Shown here in pieces: positions 30,764 to 40,180 of a stretch of DNA of 46,062 bases. Positions within the stretch are counted from its first letter, which is position 1, and each line of letters begins with the position of its first letter. The position numbers and the translations under genes are program-made. The notes beneath the pieces were generated by a model, which saw only the letters and a program-made list of their open reading frames with translations, had not been told where the DNA came from and made no database searches. The DNA comes from Chara braunii (Eukaryota > Streptophyta > Charophyceae > Charales > Characeae). The stretch covers positions 585,009 through 631,070 of the forward strand of contig BFEA01000319.1 of assembly GCA_003427395.1 (NCBI GenBank), given 5' to 3'.

Positions 30764-31706
30764 ATGCTTTGGGTAGCAATTGAGGCTTTGCAGGCTTTCT
30801 ATGGGAGGAATCCAGCATGGCACCGTGCTGCACAGATAGCGGATTTGGATGTTAGGTCCCTGAATGTGAATGGGTTGGCAACGACGAATGGGGAGAAAAG
30901 GAGAGCGCTGATAGAACAATTGAAAGGAGTAGGGGGACGAACGTGGCCAGATCTCATTTGCATTCAAGAAACTCACCTCACAGAGTCTCACATTCACACA
31001 AGAACACATAATCTAATTTGGCCGCATACTAAACTCCACTCTCTAGCCCCACGTAGTGGATCGGGAAGAGTGACTATTTGGTTTCCACCTGATTCAAGGG
31101 CTGAAATCATACAATGGATAGCGGATAAGAATCAGGGCAGGTGAGTATCAGCAATGATTATGTGTGAATTAGAAGTAATTTGTGTGATTAACATATATGG
31201 CCCTAATGATGTTCAAGAAAGGGTTAATTTCTTTCAGAAAATCAGAACTCAAATTCCGGATGGGATTCCAGTCATTACGGCTGGAGACTTCAACGCAGCC
31301 CCGAATAGATGGTTGGATCGTTGGAAAATACCTTCACCCTGACCGGCTTATGTAGAAGTGGATGAGATAATAATAGACTCTCTATGCAAAGGGGAACATT
31401 TATTTGACACGTACAGAAGGATTTTCCCCCACGAACGTCTATTTACATGTATCCGTAATAGTGGATCGCCACTCCAAACTCGCTCTAGAATAAATTTGAT
31501 CCTTATGTCGGAAGATTTAGGTAGAACCCTACTATGGGCGACCATATTCCCCCAGAGTCCATGGCCAGGAGAGGATCACAAAATGTGCGTACCTGTTTTA
31601 GCATTTAGAAAAAAAACAGATCAGGGAAAAGGATTCTATAAATTAAATACATCATTATTATCACAGGGTCATTTTAAACAATACATAAGGGATGCATGGG
31701 AATTTT
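30764..31706 (+). pseudogene. LINE APE-type endonuclease
   Basis: A single frame with stops at 31142 (TGA), 31340 (TGA) and 31706 (TGA). Motifs of the exonuclease III fold are SLNVNGL, CIQETHL (catalytic Glu), YGPN, GDFNAAPN at 31283-31306 and a final GEDHK. It would nick genomic DNA to prime reverse transcription. Every break in this domain is TGA, which could come from CGA or TGG by a transition. Confidence 0.8.
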
Positions 31707-33136
31707 GACACACAACTAGGAATAGACATGATTCGTATGAGGATTGGTTTAACAGTGGTCTTGCATTCATTGTTAGAAAATGCAATGAATTTTCGAAACT
31801 GCAGGCAAAAAATAAGTATTTACAAGAAATTAATATTCAAGAACAAATTTTGAACTACGAACTAACAGAGCATCCTCATACATTACCTCACCCAGTAGAT
31901 ATTCAGGATCTTAAGAATCAATTGTTATCCTTCGCTCAACATCGTTGGCAAGGACACTTAATTAGAGGCAAACTTAAAAAAATTGTGACCGAAGGTCAAA
32001 CGGATGCTTCTTTTTTTGCACTCGCCCGATCACGATCTCGACGTTCATTCATTGAAGGACTTATGAACTCAGGGGGGTCTGATCGCGACTTGTCCTCTTC
32101 TTCTGCAGGTAGTCTTAAGATCGCTTATGATTTTTTCAAAGAACTTTTTTCCTCGGCCAAGCACCCAGAAATGAGAAGAGAGGATGGCATTGCAATAACT
32201 ATGACTCAATCGCTTTCGCAGGAGCAGAGAGACTCTCTCGAGCGTCCCTTAGGTCAGGATGAAATATGGATAACACTTTTACAGATGGATGAGGAAAAAA
32301 CACCAGGGATAGATGGACTTCCAAAAGAATTTTGGGAAGCTATGTGACCCTTATTTGCATCAGACTTAATGAAATTTTATGATTCAATATTGGAATCAGG
32401 TCGGATGGGAGAACTGGTGGGACAGGGTATTCTCACGTTCCTACATAAAAAAAGAGATAAAAGTTCATAAAACAAATATCAGGAACTATAGGTCAATCAC
32501 CTTGTTGCCTGTTGTGTATAAAATGTTAGCTAAAGCACTGACCAATAGATTAATTTCAGTGATGGCTGACATTATTCATCCTTCACAAACTGGATTTATT
32601 AATGGTAGGCATATTCAAGATAATATTCTACTGATTAATGAAATGGTTAAATTGTCTAGACAATCTAAACAAAATGCAGCCTTTATTTTCATTGATTTTG
32701 AAAAGGCCTATGATCATGTAGATTGGTGTTTTTTGGAAGCTTGTCTGTTTAAAATGAATTTTGGTCCTAACATGAGGAAATGGGTTCGTATACTACATAC
32801 TAATGTCACGACAAGAATTTAAGTAAATGGACTTCTCTCTCCATAAATTAAGTTACAAAGGTCGGTCAGGCAGGGTGACCCCTTGTCACCCTTTCTTTTT
32901 TTAATTATTATGGAAGTATTAGGGGCTAATCTTAGAGCGAATAGTAATTTACAACGACTAAGAATATCGGGTATTCCAGAGGAAGCCATTCCAGTTTGCT
33001 CTATGTTTGCAGACGATCTCACAGTCATGATGGAAGCAACATACGATAATATGATAAAAATTCAAGCTTTGATGTAAAAATTTTCAGAAGTTTCTGATAT
33101 GGTGGTTAATTGGGGTAATAAAACCCAAGGTTGGTA
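31707..33136 (+). pseudogene. LINE reverse transcriptase
   Basis: The frame continues from the endonuclease to a TGA at 32345, with KTPGIDGLPKEFW in the finger region, then shifts once near 32460. The palm follows: NYRSITLLPVVYKMLAKALT, HPSQTGFINGRHIQDN, FIDFEKAYDHVDW, RSVRQGDPLSPFLF and the catalytic FADD at 33006-33017. Stops at 32820 (TAA), 32845 (TAA), 33076 (TAA) and 33136 (TAG) break it. These are standard L1-clade motifs. Confidence 0.85.
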
Positions 33137-33176
33137 GATTCACTACACAGAAGACCGGCCTCCAGAACAACCTAGA

Positions 33177-34376
33177 GTGAAATGGTTACCATTNGAANCC
33201 CCTATTCNTATACTCGGTGTTTCTCTNACGGCAGTTGGNAAACNTATATCTCATGATGACTGGNTGTCNAGTCCGACGATTGATAAAATGCAACAATGGA
33301 AGAACAAGCACACCTCTATATTTGGGAGAGCTCTTATCATTAATAATGTTATTCTTGCTTCTATCTGGTATAAGTCAGCTTTGTGGTCTATAAGCAATAC
33401 ACGCATCAAGACTCTGCAGAGACAGGTTACAGCGTTCTTATGGAAGGGTAATCATGAGCAGGATAAGGTCATCTCTCGAGTGGCGTGGAGGTATTTGATC
33501 CAACCGAAAACTAGGGGAGGCTTGGGGATCCTTGATCCTAACCTACAGTACCAAGCCCTTGCCATACAATGGGTAAAAAAACTAATTTTATCAATGAGAA
33601 TTCCTTGGCAGGTCACGACCTTGGAACAGATTCGTAGACTAGCCCCAGCCTCATGTGAGGATATACACCCGCTTTCTTGGATTGAAGACCGTTTTTGGAC
33701 TATCCCTAGGGCAAAGATAGGGGGAAATGGAGAAGGAGAAAAGGAGGAAGCAATGGGAGATTTAGTATTAGATAATTTGTGGGTAAATCTGTTGAAAATA
33801 TGGAGACGTCTACCTTTACCGGATAGACCCTTTCCTACTAGATACGAGGAGATCCTTCGACAACCACTTTTCGGTAATAGATGGATCACGGACATTAATG
33901 GATGTATATTTAATAACTCTTCCCCTCCATGGAGTCAGTGGGTTAAGAGAGGGGTTACACGCATCAAGGACATATGGGATACAGGAACGAAAGATTGGAA
34001 AACGGAGAATCAGTTGAGGCATCTCCTTCGATATGTCCATCATCTTAATACAAGTTTAGATCAGATAATTTTTTCTATCCCTTTAGCATGGGTGTCAGTC
34101 CTCAGGAAAGGACCCAGGTTCAAGGAAGGGGATTGGGTGGTAGGGGTCCAAACCACTGGACATCAGGTTTTAGGACAAGTGGTACATATAACACAACATG
34201 GGGCTATAGTGAGTAAGTGTAAAACAAACAGAGATCATTTCTTGATTCATTCTCCTTCAGACCCAGTTGATATGTTTCCCTTGACACATCTGTACCGAAT
34301 CAGTGATTTTCATTTCTTCAATCAAAGGGTGGAGAGCCTCCCATCTGGAAATACCTATTACGGAACTTCCTTTTGA
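33177..34376 (+). CDS. LINE ORF2 thumb region with extra C-terminal module
   Basis: A 399-codon frame, open except for eight ambiguous bases at 33194-33269. It carries the typical post-RT sequence ILGVSLT-like at the start, WKNKHTSIFGRALIINNVIL, FLWKGN and KTRGGLGILDPNLQYQAL. Toward the end (about 34105-34310) it has FKEGDWVVGVQTTGHQVLGQ, GAIVSKCKTNRDHFLIH and PLTHLYRI. This looks like a small beta-barrel (SH3- or Tudor-like) module and is not a usual part of L1 ORF2. Its function is unknown. Confidence 0.65.
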   Translation: MKWLPXEXPIXILGVSXTAVXKXISHDDWXXSPTIDKMQQWKNKHTSIFGRALIINNVILASIWYKSALWSISNTRIKTLQRQVTAFLWKGNHEQDKVISRVAWRYLIQPKTRGGLGILDPNLQYQALAIQWVKKLILSMRIPWQVTTLEQIRRLAPASCEDIHPLSWIEDRFWTIPRAKIGGNGEGEKEEAMGDLVLDNLWVNLLKIWRRLPLPDRPFPTRYEEILRQPLFGNRWITDINGCIFNNSSPPWSQWVKRGVTRIKDIWDTGTKDWKTENQLRHLLRYVHHLNTSLDQIIFSIPLAWVSVLRKGPRFKEGDWVVGVQTTGHQVLGQVVHITQHGAIVSKCKTNRDHFLIHSPSDPVDMFPLTHLYRISDFHFFNQRVESLPSGNTYYGTSF

Positions 34377-34920
34377 TCCAGCGGAGTGGATATGGCAAAC
34401 CACTAAGAGAGGACAACCCAGATCCTTACAATCACTAATAGTAAAAGCGACCTATCGTCTATTAAGGCCAAGAGTGGATATTTATGCAATTCTCAGGGAA
34501 AGATGGGCTAGACACCTTAATTTGGATATAAACCTAATTAAAAAGTTAATAAAAACATAATTTTTTTTAATAAAATCAGGCAATGCCCAACTAAATTTTC
34601 ATCATTGCAGTGGCAAATTGCTCATCGATGTTTGCCAACTAATGATTGGATCATAGACCGCTCATATTTGGAACAGAAGGGGTTGGCTCTTCCTTGGTGT
34701 AAATCATGTATATCGAACTTTCTTAGTAAAAGATGTTGGGAAACTATTCAACATATTTTTATGCAATGTCCTGGGTCGGTTCTACTATGGAGGAGATGGG
34801 ACTATGTTTGGAGGGAGATCACTGGGTTGAATTGGCCCTGAGAATGGAAAGCCATCTTGCTAGGACATTGGTGTCCACAAGATATCACACTGACTGCTTT
34901 TCAATCTATTTTTTTTTAAA
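34377..34920 (+). pseudogene. LINE zinc-binding RVT tail
   Basis: After DPAEWIWQTTKRGQPRSL and a helical part, the frame starting near 34605 reads WQIAHRCLPTNDWI, then LPWCKSC, CWETIQHIFMQCPGS and LLWRRWD. This is the zinc-binding region that follows RT in plant LINEs (Trp, Cys-x2-Cys, Glu-Thr, His, Cys). Frameshifts near 34560 and 34840 separate it from its neighbours. Confidence 0.7.
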
Positions 34921-35592
34921 TTGATAGAAAAGCGGTCGTTTGGGTTCTATGGTACAAACAGTGAGTCCTGGAAAGGGAGAATGTAGTATTGGAGGGATCC
35001 GAGATTTCTGAACATATTGTTTATTTTATACAAACAGAAATCAGAACCTATTGGCAGAGGCTATGTTCTAAATTATATAAATTACAAAAGAAAAAGGATA
35101 TCCAACTTTTAATTCAGGAATTTGTGGTGGAATGGCTGGGGGTTACAGGGGAGAGGAGTCTGGGAGAAGTGGCATGGTCAGGGGGAGAAGGGTCGGAAAT
35201 CTCCTTTAAAAGATACTTCCAACTCAGCTTCAAGAACTGGTTCTCACTACGACCAGGAGCCGCTCTCAGGGATCCCAGAGAATTTGCAGATCTTTTTCCT
35301 TCATCCCATCTATCATTGGTAGAAATACCACAATCCTGTGATGTGACGTAAGATGTAACTGCTTGGTTTGGCATGATAAATTTGGCAGCTTTTATAGTTG
35401 AAGAGGCAGATTATCTTTCTTTGCTATACATGGGAATTTTCTGTTGAATGCATCTTTTGGATTCCGGGTCCCTTTGGGTCTCGTAAAAAGCAAAACTGGG
35501 TAAGGCTCCCAGACAGTGACATATCGGGGTAGACTGTGAGGACCCCGGACTCGTTCTCATCCTTTCAATATCAGCCTTGGGCACAGGGCCCG

Positions 35593-35596
<4 letters not shown>
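34921..35596 (+). other. LINE 3' region
   Basis: A last frame at 34989-35351 encodes a helical, Trp-containing peptide (EIRTYWQRLCSKLYKLQKKK) that may be the ORF2 C-terminus. The rest looks untranslated and leads to the poly(A). Confidence 0.45.

Positions 35597-35627
<31 letters not shown>
35597..35627 (+). repeat. Poly(A) tail of the LINE
   Basis: Thirty-one A residues after CGGTTT, marking the 3' end of the LINE on the plus strand. Confidence 0.9.
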
Positions 35628-35631
<4 letters not shown>

Positions 35632-35641
35632 CCCTTCCATC

Positions 35642-36180
35642 CTTCTTTCATCCGCAAGTGGATTGAATTTGCGACGGTCAGCGTGTGCATGCTAACGGTG
35701 AAGTGTCCCTGGGCACGGCATTATAGCAACCGGGAGTTGAAGATCTACAACGAGATCTCACTAGTACTAGTGCAAGCGTGGCCGGAGGAGGCGGAGACCG
35801 ACGGTACCTTAGTTGGTCTTCTTTGTGGAGAGATCGTCGAAGGAGGCCGAGCAACTGTCGCCTACGAGATCCTCACGTTTGTATCTCAGCTTGTTGACGA
35901 TCTGCCGACGAGCATCATCTCCTTCAACCCGAGCTGTCCTATCCAGGTCGGGTATATCACTTTGGAGAGGACGTTGATGCCATCGGTATTTTGGGCAAAT
36001 TGTACAGAGGACTTTGGTCTTCACTTGAGCGATCACGATCCTACGGCTTGGTGTTATTTGGACCTGAACGAGCTCGCACCGGATAATTCCAATCTGATAG
36101 AGTTCTGGAATGCTCATCTGGCACACGTAGAGGTGCCCTTGGACGACGACCCAGGTCGCATAGCCATCGCGGGGCTGTAA
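35642..36180 (+). CDS. Unknown ORF truncated by the LINE
   Basis: An ATG at 35689 (GTG 35683) begins MLTVKCPWARH, but the frame is open further upstream (IRKWIEFATVSVC) almost to the poly(A), so the LINE probably interrupted a longer gene. The product is acidic, with a folded look (ISLVLVQAWPEEAETDGTLV, YEILTFVSQLVDDLP, DHDPTAWCYLDLNELAPDN). No domain is recognised. It may be a plant Ty3/gypsy accessory ORF or a host gene exon. It ends at TAA 36178-36180. Confidence 0.4.
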
Positions 36181-37177
36181 ACGGAAGAAGAGTCGGAAGC
36201 CCGATCAACGACGAAGGAAGAAAAGGAGGCATCAACACCCGAACCCTAGGCGGCTCCTCCAGCCCGAGCGCCACCTGCCGCACGAGGAGGTCTGCACTGA
36301 ACCCCGAAGTCCCCTCTGACGCCACCAACCGTCACGATGGCATAGAATCCTCCCGCCTGCGCCGCCGCTCTTGCTCACCATCTCCTTCCTCCTCCTCCCC
36401 CTCCGCGCTTCGTCCCCGTCCTCCTCCCCGCACGGGCGCTCCTTCCTCGCCCAATCTACTGCCACCCCCTTGATTATCTTTCCTTTTCCCCTCTCCCCCA
36501 TATCGAGTTCCCCCTAACCTATCGCATATTCGCCATCCAGCTCTTCTGCCACCACTTTGCTGTGCGACTCCTGTGCACAGTCTTTTCACACCGCTCCCCC
36601 TCCTTCCCTCCCAACATCCTTCTTTTCAATGTCGCATGGAGGCAATACAACCATATGGAGTTGTATTGCATCGTCTCCGGAACTTTTCCCGCGGTAGAGG
36701 ACTATAAATCTTTACGCAATAATGTTCTCCGGACTATCCCCACCCTATATCCCGACTATCTCCTCTCCCTCTCTCGACCTGACCATCGATTCCCTCGAGC
36801 GCACCGAATTGTCCACTTTGTCGATCTCGGTGACGAATCCTCTGATTTTTTTCCTCCCCTCCCAGCTGAATGGCCTAGACCACTCCATCACCCCCTCCTC
36901 ATCGACTATCGCCGGTCGGATTTCCTGTAATGGAGCAGGCAAGATTTGGCGGACCATGATGAAGTCACCTGGACGACCTCCGTCAGTCGAAGACGCAAGG
37001 AGTTGCACATGACAGGGCTGGATGGTAGAGAATCTGCAAGACAACACGAATCGTGAAGATCCTGCAATTGAAGTTGGCGTCAACATGGATTCTAGCTTGA
37101 TCTAGTGCTGATATGAAATCTTGTCCGTTATGATATACTCGGTTCCTCGTTCATCCCTTTGCCCCCTTCTTCAACAG
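36181..37177. other. No recognisable gene
   Basis: Pro/Arg-rich translation in several frames reflects CT-rich sequence (36350-36640). A plus-strand frame at about 36562-36930 (VEDYKSLRNNVLRTIPTLYP) is open for 122 codons but shows no known motif. Confidence 0.45.
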
Positions 37178-37247
37178 CGATTTCGTCAAAACAGACATTT
37201 TATATTTTTTGAACGAAATTTAAATTGTCATTTCCGTGGTGATTTAG
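37178..37247 (+). repeat. 70 bp dispersed repeat, copy 2
   Basis: Partner of 12171-12240 in the same orientation, about six differences by eye. It lies on the 3' side of the Ulp1-like gene. Confidence 0.8.
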
Positions 37248-37289
37248 GGTCAAAAATGCATTTGAATTTGGGATATGGGTATACATGCA

Positions 37290-37388
37290 AGGGTAAGGGG
37301 TAAGGGGTAAGGGGTATGGGGTAAGGGGTAAGGGATAAGGGGTTTGGGGGTAAGGGATAAGGGGTAAGGGGTTTGGGGGTAAGGGGCA
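37290..37388. repeat. Degenerate heptamer array (GGGGTAA type)
   Basis: About 14 repeats of a GGGTAAG/GGGGTAA unit with GGGATAAG and GGGGTTTGG variants. The unit length and G-rich strand recall telomeric repeats, but it is not the plant TTTAGGG unit. Confidence 0.85.
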
Positions 37389-37498
37389 GGAGCTTGGAGC
37401 AATGGTTGTCATCTTCTATACACTGTTTCCGTGACAAACAATTTAATGTTACCCACATCCATCCGCATGTAATCACAATATCCAGCAGCAGGTTCATA

Positions 37499-38198
37499 CT
37501 ACTCGCGAGCCACTGTGTCCAAAGCCATTTGACGACGTATTGCGGGTATGTCATCAGCGGTGAAAGAGAAAGGCGGAAGGTGACCCCTTGCCAATAGCGA
37601 TGCGTATGCGAGCATGAAGACCCCACACGAGCTAGTGTCACGTTGTTTCGGGACGCCCTCTACGGTCCATATGTGATTAAACGGTTTCGTGTCCACCTCT
37701 TTGCCTTGCTGAATCGATCTTTTAAACAAAAACTTTGCAAATCCGCTGGTCACTTTGGCTGTCAGTTCTTTGTCGGGGCTGAGGGAGTTGTAAAATTCAA
37801 ATTTCCTCCTCCTGAAGTCAGCCACACCGAGGGTCCATTGGTTCGTGTGTGCGATATGGAAAGGGGCAATTATCAAGTCCATGTCACTTATTATAATGTC
37901 ATTCAACCAGTGTTGCACCTCTCGCTCTTGATATCTCATTTCGCTGTCGAAAAGTCTGGCGAAGAAAAACGAGCTCAACACTGATATTCTAGGAATGCGA
38001 CCCTTTCCAATTCTAATCACGGTTTCGTTCTCGACGTCGCATTCTACGTATGTGATTCTACACCAGTTGTCTAGTGCGATAAGGTTCAGATAGAAGATGA
38101 CGACGTTGTCATTTAACCAGTTCCGTTCGTCGACTAGTAAAATAAATTTGTCTCGAGTTAGCTTCAGTACTCCGTTCGTCCAATGATTGTGTGTGCTC
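37499..38198 (-). CDS. Ulp1/C48 protease-like domain, catalytic residues changed
   Basis: C48 proteases remove SUMO or related modifiers; copies are common in plant transposons. The minus-strand frame has NWLNDNVVIFYLNLIALDNW, then IIAPFHIAHTNQWTLGVADF, FEFYNSLSP and VPKQRDTSSCGVFMLAYAS. The Cys nucleophile (codon 37625-37627) and the oxyanion Gln are kept. The His that should precede Trp is Gln (CAA, 37838-37840), and the Asp of the 'DSL' motif is Asn (AAC, 37787-37789); both are one-base changes. The domain is therefore probably inactive as a protease. The ATG at 38020 is internal; the domain frame opens from about 38198. The stop at 37499 follows a natural-looking end. Confidence 0.75.
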
Positions 38199-38912
38199 GT
38201 TATTGGGAACCTTTTCTCCTACTCCCGGCATACATGTGAGAGTGCTTTCATCTCCTTCTCTGATAAAGACGATGTTGCGAGGCGCATTGTCCACCCTCTT
38301 TTGCACTTTCTTGTATCCGTTGTTGTAATTTGCACTGCACACGACAAACACGACGAATACGACATCGATGGTGGTGTAAACAACGGTGACCGAGGCGGAC
38401 AGGGGTGTAAAAAATGGTCGCCCTTACAGGAAAGTAAGAAACGGGTGGGCAGGCGGTGTAAAAAACGGGGAGGGCGACCATTTGAGATACTTGTACATGA
38501 GCAAGTGCCTTAGCATAACATGCTAAACGGAAATGATGTATTCAAGATACTTCATCAATGTTTCGCTAAACTTACACTTAGATGAACGACAACACTTCGG
38601 AACCAATAAATCCTGACTCCTGCCCCCTTTCATCACCGTACCCCAACGGCATACATGCATATACACAGCGCAGCATATTGACGAATATAGAGAGACACAC
38701 ACGCATACTACGACACACTATTGTTCACCCCACAATTTTCTTGTCAACAATTAAAAGGCCAAATCCCGGAAATTGAACACTAATGAGTCTGCAGGTCGAT
38801 TGTACACAGGAACAAATTCCACCCACAAACCCAGATTTCAAACAAATGAGCACACACACAAAAACATTAAATTTTCCCGCGAAGAGGATTCCCCTCAAGT
38901 TCATTCCCTGTC
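38199..38912. other. Probable intron or spacer of the Ulp1-like locus
   Basis: No recognisable domain. On the minus strand it lies between a good donor at about 38917 (GGG then GTGAGA) and the start of the Ulp1-like frame, so it could be an intron of about 0.7 kb. A minus-strand frame at 38109-38351 overlaps the domain in another frame and shows nothing known. Confidence 0.35.
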
Positions 38913-39249
38913 TCACCCCTCATTTTCTGCACGAGTGGGATCGCTCACGCCCTTTCCGCCTTCTACTCCATCCTCATCGTCAGTCGTCATGTCCTCAATA
39001 TTGCAAGAACGTGGAGAACCCCCTGCATTTCCCCCATTCCCATCATCCCCTGTGACCCCTCCCTGTGGTGTTGTTGTACAGTGTGCGTCACCTTTGCTAA
39101 TGCATGTGGGCGGATGCAACGACATTCCCGTGACGCCCATCCCAGCAGTGGACTCTGACACCATCTCCGATGTGCCTGCCAGCGCCGCACCTGTCGCGAG
39201 GAGACTCCCGTATGTGGCGCCTGCATCCGCCGGCACGGTCTCGCCAATT
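38913..39249 (-). CDS. Gly/Thr/Asp-rich linker exon
   Basis: The minus strand encodes a disordered, Gly/Ala/Thr/Ser-rich segment ending in acidic sequence (CNIEDMTTDDEDGVEGGKG) and then ENEG, next to a GTGAGA donor. The upstream edge coincides with the mitochondrial insertion. Composition resembles the last part of the ParB/methyltransferase-like protein on the other side of the insertion, so it may be the next piece of that same gene. No motif is present. Confidence 0.35.
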
Positions 39250-39251
39250 AC

Positions 39252-39413
39252 TATCACATAGCAGACTCAAAGCGCCAATGCATAGCTAGATTGTCATATA
39301 TACTTCGTCATTCTTTGGCTATGGTATATGCTGCCAAATTCAAGCTTCGCTCACGGGCTAAGGTCTTTGCTATAGCAGGCAAAGACCTAAAGAAACCACG
39401 CAATGGCTGGTAA
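39252..39413 (+). pseudogene. Group II intron maturase, domain X fragment
   Basis: 53 codons then TAA. The reading YHIADSKRQCIARLSYILRH, then SLAMVYAAKFKLRSRAKVFA, matches the domain X pattern (Tyr-Ile-Leu-Arg-x-Ser ... Lys-x-Lys) of intron-encoded maturases, which bind and help splice their intron. It is the very C-terminus; the rest of the protein lies outside the copied block. Position upstream of domain V in the nad3 intron fits an ORF in intron domain IV. Confidence 0.7.
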
Positions 39414-39609
39414 CCAGGTTCCGAAATCCAGACTCCCAGCTCGCTCTTTCGAGCCACATTTCTTCGTAGAGGCTCGCTCGAGCAGAAAGGTCTGGCCAAA
39501 GTGGTTGGAGACACTCGAAGAGACTCGCCAGAGTCGTAACTGTATGATATCGGGCGACTTCCTGATTGGAGTCATCCATCATGCATGAGGTTATTCATTA
39601 CTCAAGTTN

Positions 39610-39647
39610 GAAAGCCGTGTGATGTACGACATCTTGCACGGTTTGGT
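39610..39647 (+). ncRNA. Group II intron domain V
   Basis: AGCCGTG pairs with CACGGTT, with the upper stem GATG/CATC closed by a TACGA-like loop, the highly conserved catalytic hairpin of group II introns. About 65 bp later the intron ends and nad3 coding begins, leaving room for domain VI. Confidence 0.8.
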
Positions 39648-39711
39648 GGGCACTTTAGTAGACTGGACGGGTGAANGGGCAACCGTTGCAGTGGAACTTT
39701 TGACCCAATAT

Positions 39712-39855
39712 TTAGAAGTTACTTTTTTATTTCCTTGGGCAGTTTCTTTCAATAAAATAGGATTGTTTGGATTTTGGTCTATGATGGTCTTTTTATTGAT
39801 TTTAACTATTGNTTTTGTTTATGAATGGAAGAAGGGCGCTTTAGATTGGGAATAA
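39712..39855 (+). pseudogene. nad3: Last exon of mitochondrial nad3 (partial)
   Basis: Encodes the C-terminal 47 residues of NADH dehydrogenase subunit 3, a membrane subunit of respiratory complex [21 protein letters not shown] through YEWKKGALDWE and TAA (39853-39855). The frame is intact apart from one ambiguous base (39812). The exon begins after a group II intron at about codon 71-72 of a usual 118-codon gene. As a nuclear fragment without the first part it cannot be functional. Confidence 0.88.
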
Positions 39856-39862
39856 CACATTT

Positions 39863-39935
39863 GGGTAATTAGCTCAGTTGGTAGAGTGCCTCGTTTACAC
39901 CGAGAGAGCCAGCGGTTCAAGTTCGTTATTACCCA
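39863..39935 (+). tRNA. trnV-UAC: Mitochondrial-type tRNA-Val(UAC)
   Basis: Acceptor GGGTAAT pairs with ATTACCC. The anticodon loop TTTACAC gives UAC. T-loop sequence GGTTCAAGTTC. One mismatch in the anticodon stem (C against A). Located 7 bp after nad3. Confidence 0.85.
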
Positions 39936-39938
39936 GAT

Positions 39939-40012
39939 GGGAAAATAGCTTAGTTGGTTAGAGTGTTGGTGTGTCATGCCAGAAGTCGCGGGTTCAAATC
40001 CCGTTTTTACCG
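39939..40012 (+). tRNA. trnD-GUC: Mitochondrial-type tRNA-Asp(GUC)
   Basis: Cloverleaf with anticodon loop GTGTCAT (GUC) and T arm CGGGTTCAAATCCCG. The acceptor stem has one mismatch (third pair), possibly decay. Confidence 0.85.
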
Positions 40013-40100
40013 GGAGGTATGGCTGAGTGGCTGAAGGCATTGGTTTGCTAAATCAACATACAACAAGATTATATCATGGGTTCAAATCCCATTTCCTCCG
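40013..40100 (+). tRNA. trnS-GCU: Mitochondrial-type tRNA-Ser(GCU)
   Basis: 88 nt with a long variable arm, as expected for class II tRNA. Acceptor GGAGGTA...TTCCTCC, anticodon loop TTGCTAA (GCU), T arm GGGTTCAAATCCC. It abuts trnD directly. Confidence 0.88.
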
Positions 40101-40107
40101 TTCCGTC

Positions 40108-40180
40108 GGGGGCGTAGTTCAAGTGGTAGAACGCATGTTTTGCAAGTATGAAGTTATCGGTTCAAGTTCGATCATCTCCA
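40108..40180 (+). tRNA. trnA-UGC: Mitochondrial-type tRNA-Ala(UGC), slightly decayed
   Basis: Anticodon loop TTTGCAA (UGC) with stem CATGT/GTATG. The acceptor stem is weak (GGGGGCG against CATCTCC, with G-U pairs and one mismatch). It is the last mitochondrial element before minus-strand coding sequence. Confidence 0.8.

Larger units (their letters stand above)
26525..35627 (+). mobile_element. L1-like LINE (non-LTR retrotransposon)
   Basis: Plus-strand order: ORF1 pieces with DUF4283-like and zinc-knuckle sequence, a long Gln-rich part, APE-type endonuclease, RT with FADD, a zinc-binding RVT tail, and a 31-base poly(A) at 35597-35627. This is the plant L1 layout. Multiple stops and frameshifts show it is inactive. 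The 5' boundary is not clear because the element directly follows the LTR, and I could not find a target-site duplication. Confidence 0.85.
39250..40180 (+). mobile_element. Nuclear copy of mitochondrial DNA (NUMT)
   Basis: A contiguous block carrying, in order: the end of a group II intron maturase, intron domain V, the last nad3 exon, then trnV, trnD, trnS and trnA, all on the plus strand and close-packed. The nad3 C-terminus is of the mitochondrial type ([19 protein letters not shown]), not plastid ndhC. Ambiguous bases lie at 39609, 39676 and 39812. Flanking sequence on both sides is minus-strand coding of a different character. A chimeric assembly join is the alternative. Confidence 0.8.

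Noticed and set aside
39712-39855. Plastid ndhC as the identity of the complex I fragment
   Set aside because: The sequence [16 protein letters not shown] and the KKGALDWE ending fit mitochondrial nad3, and the following trnV-trnD-trnS-trnA with a group II intron tail fits mitochondria.
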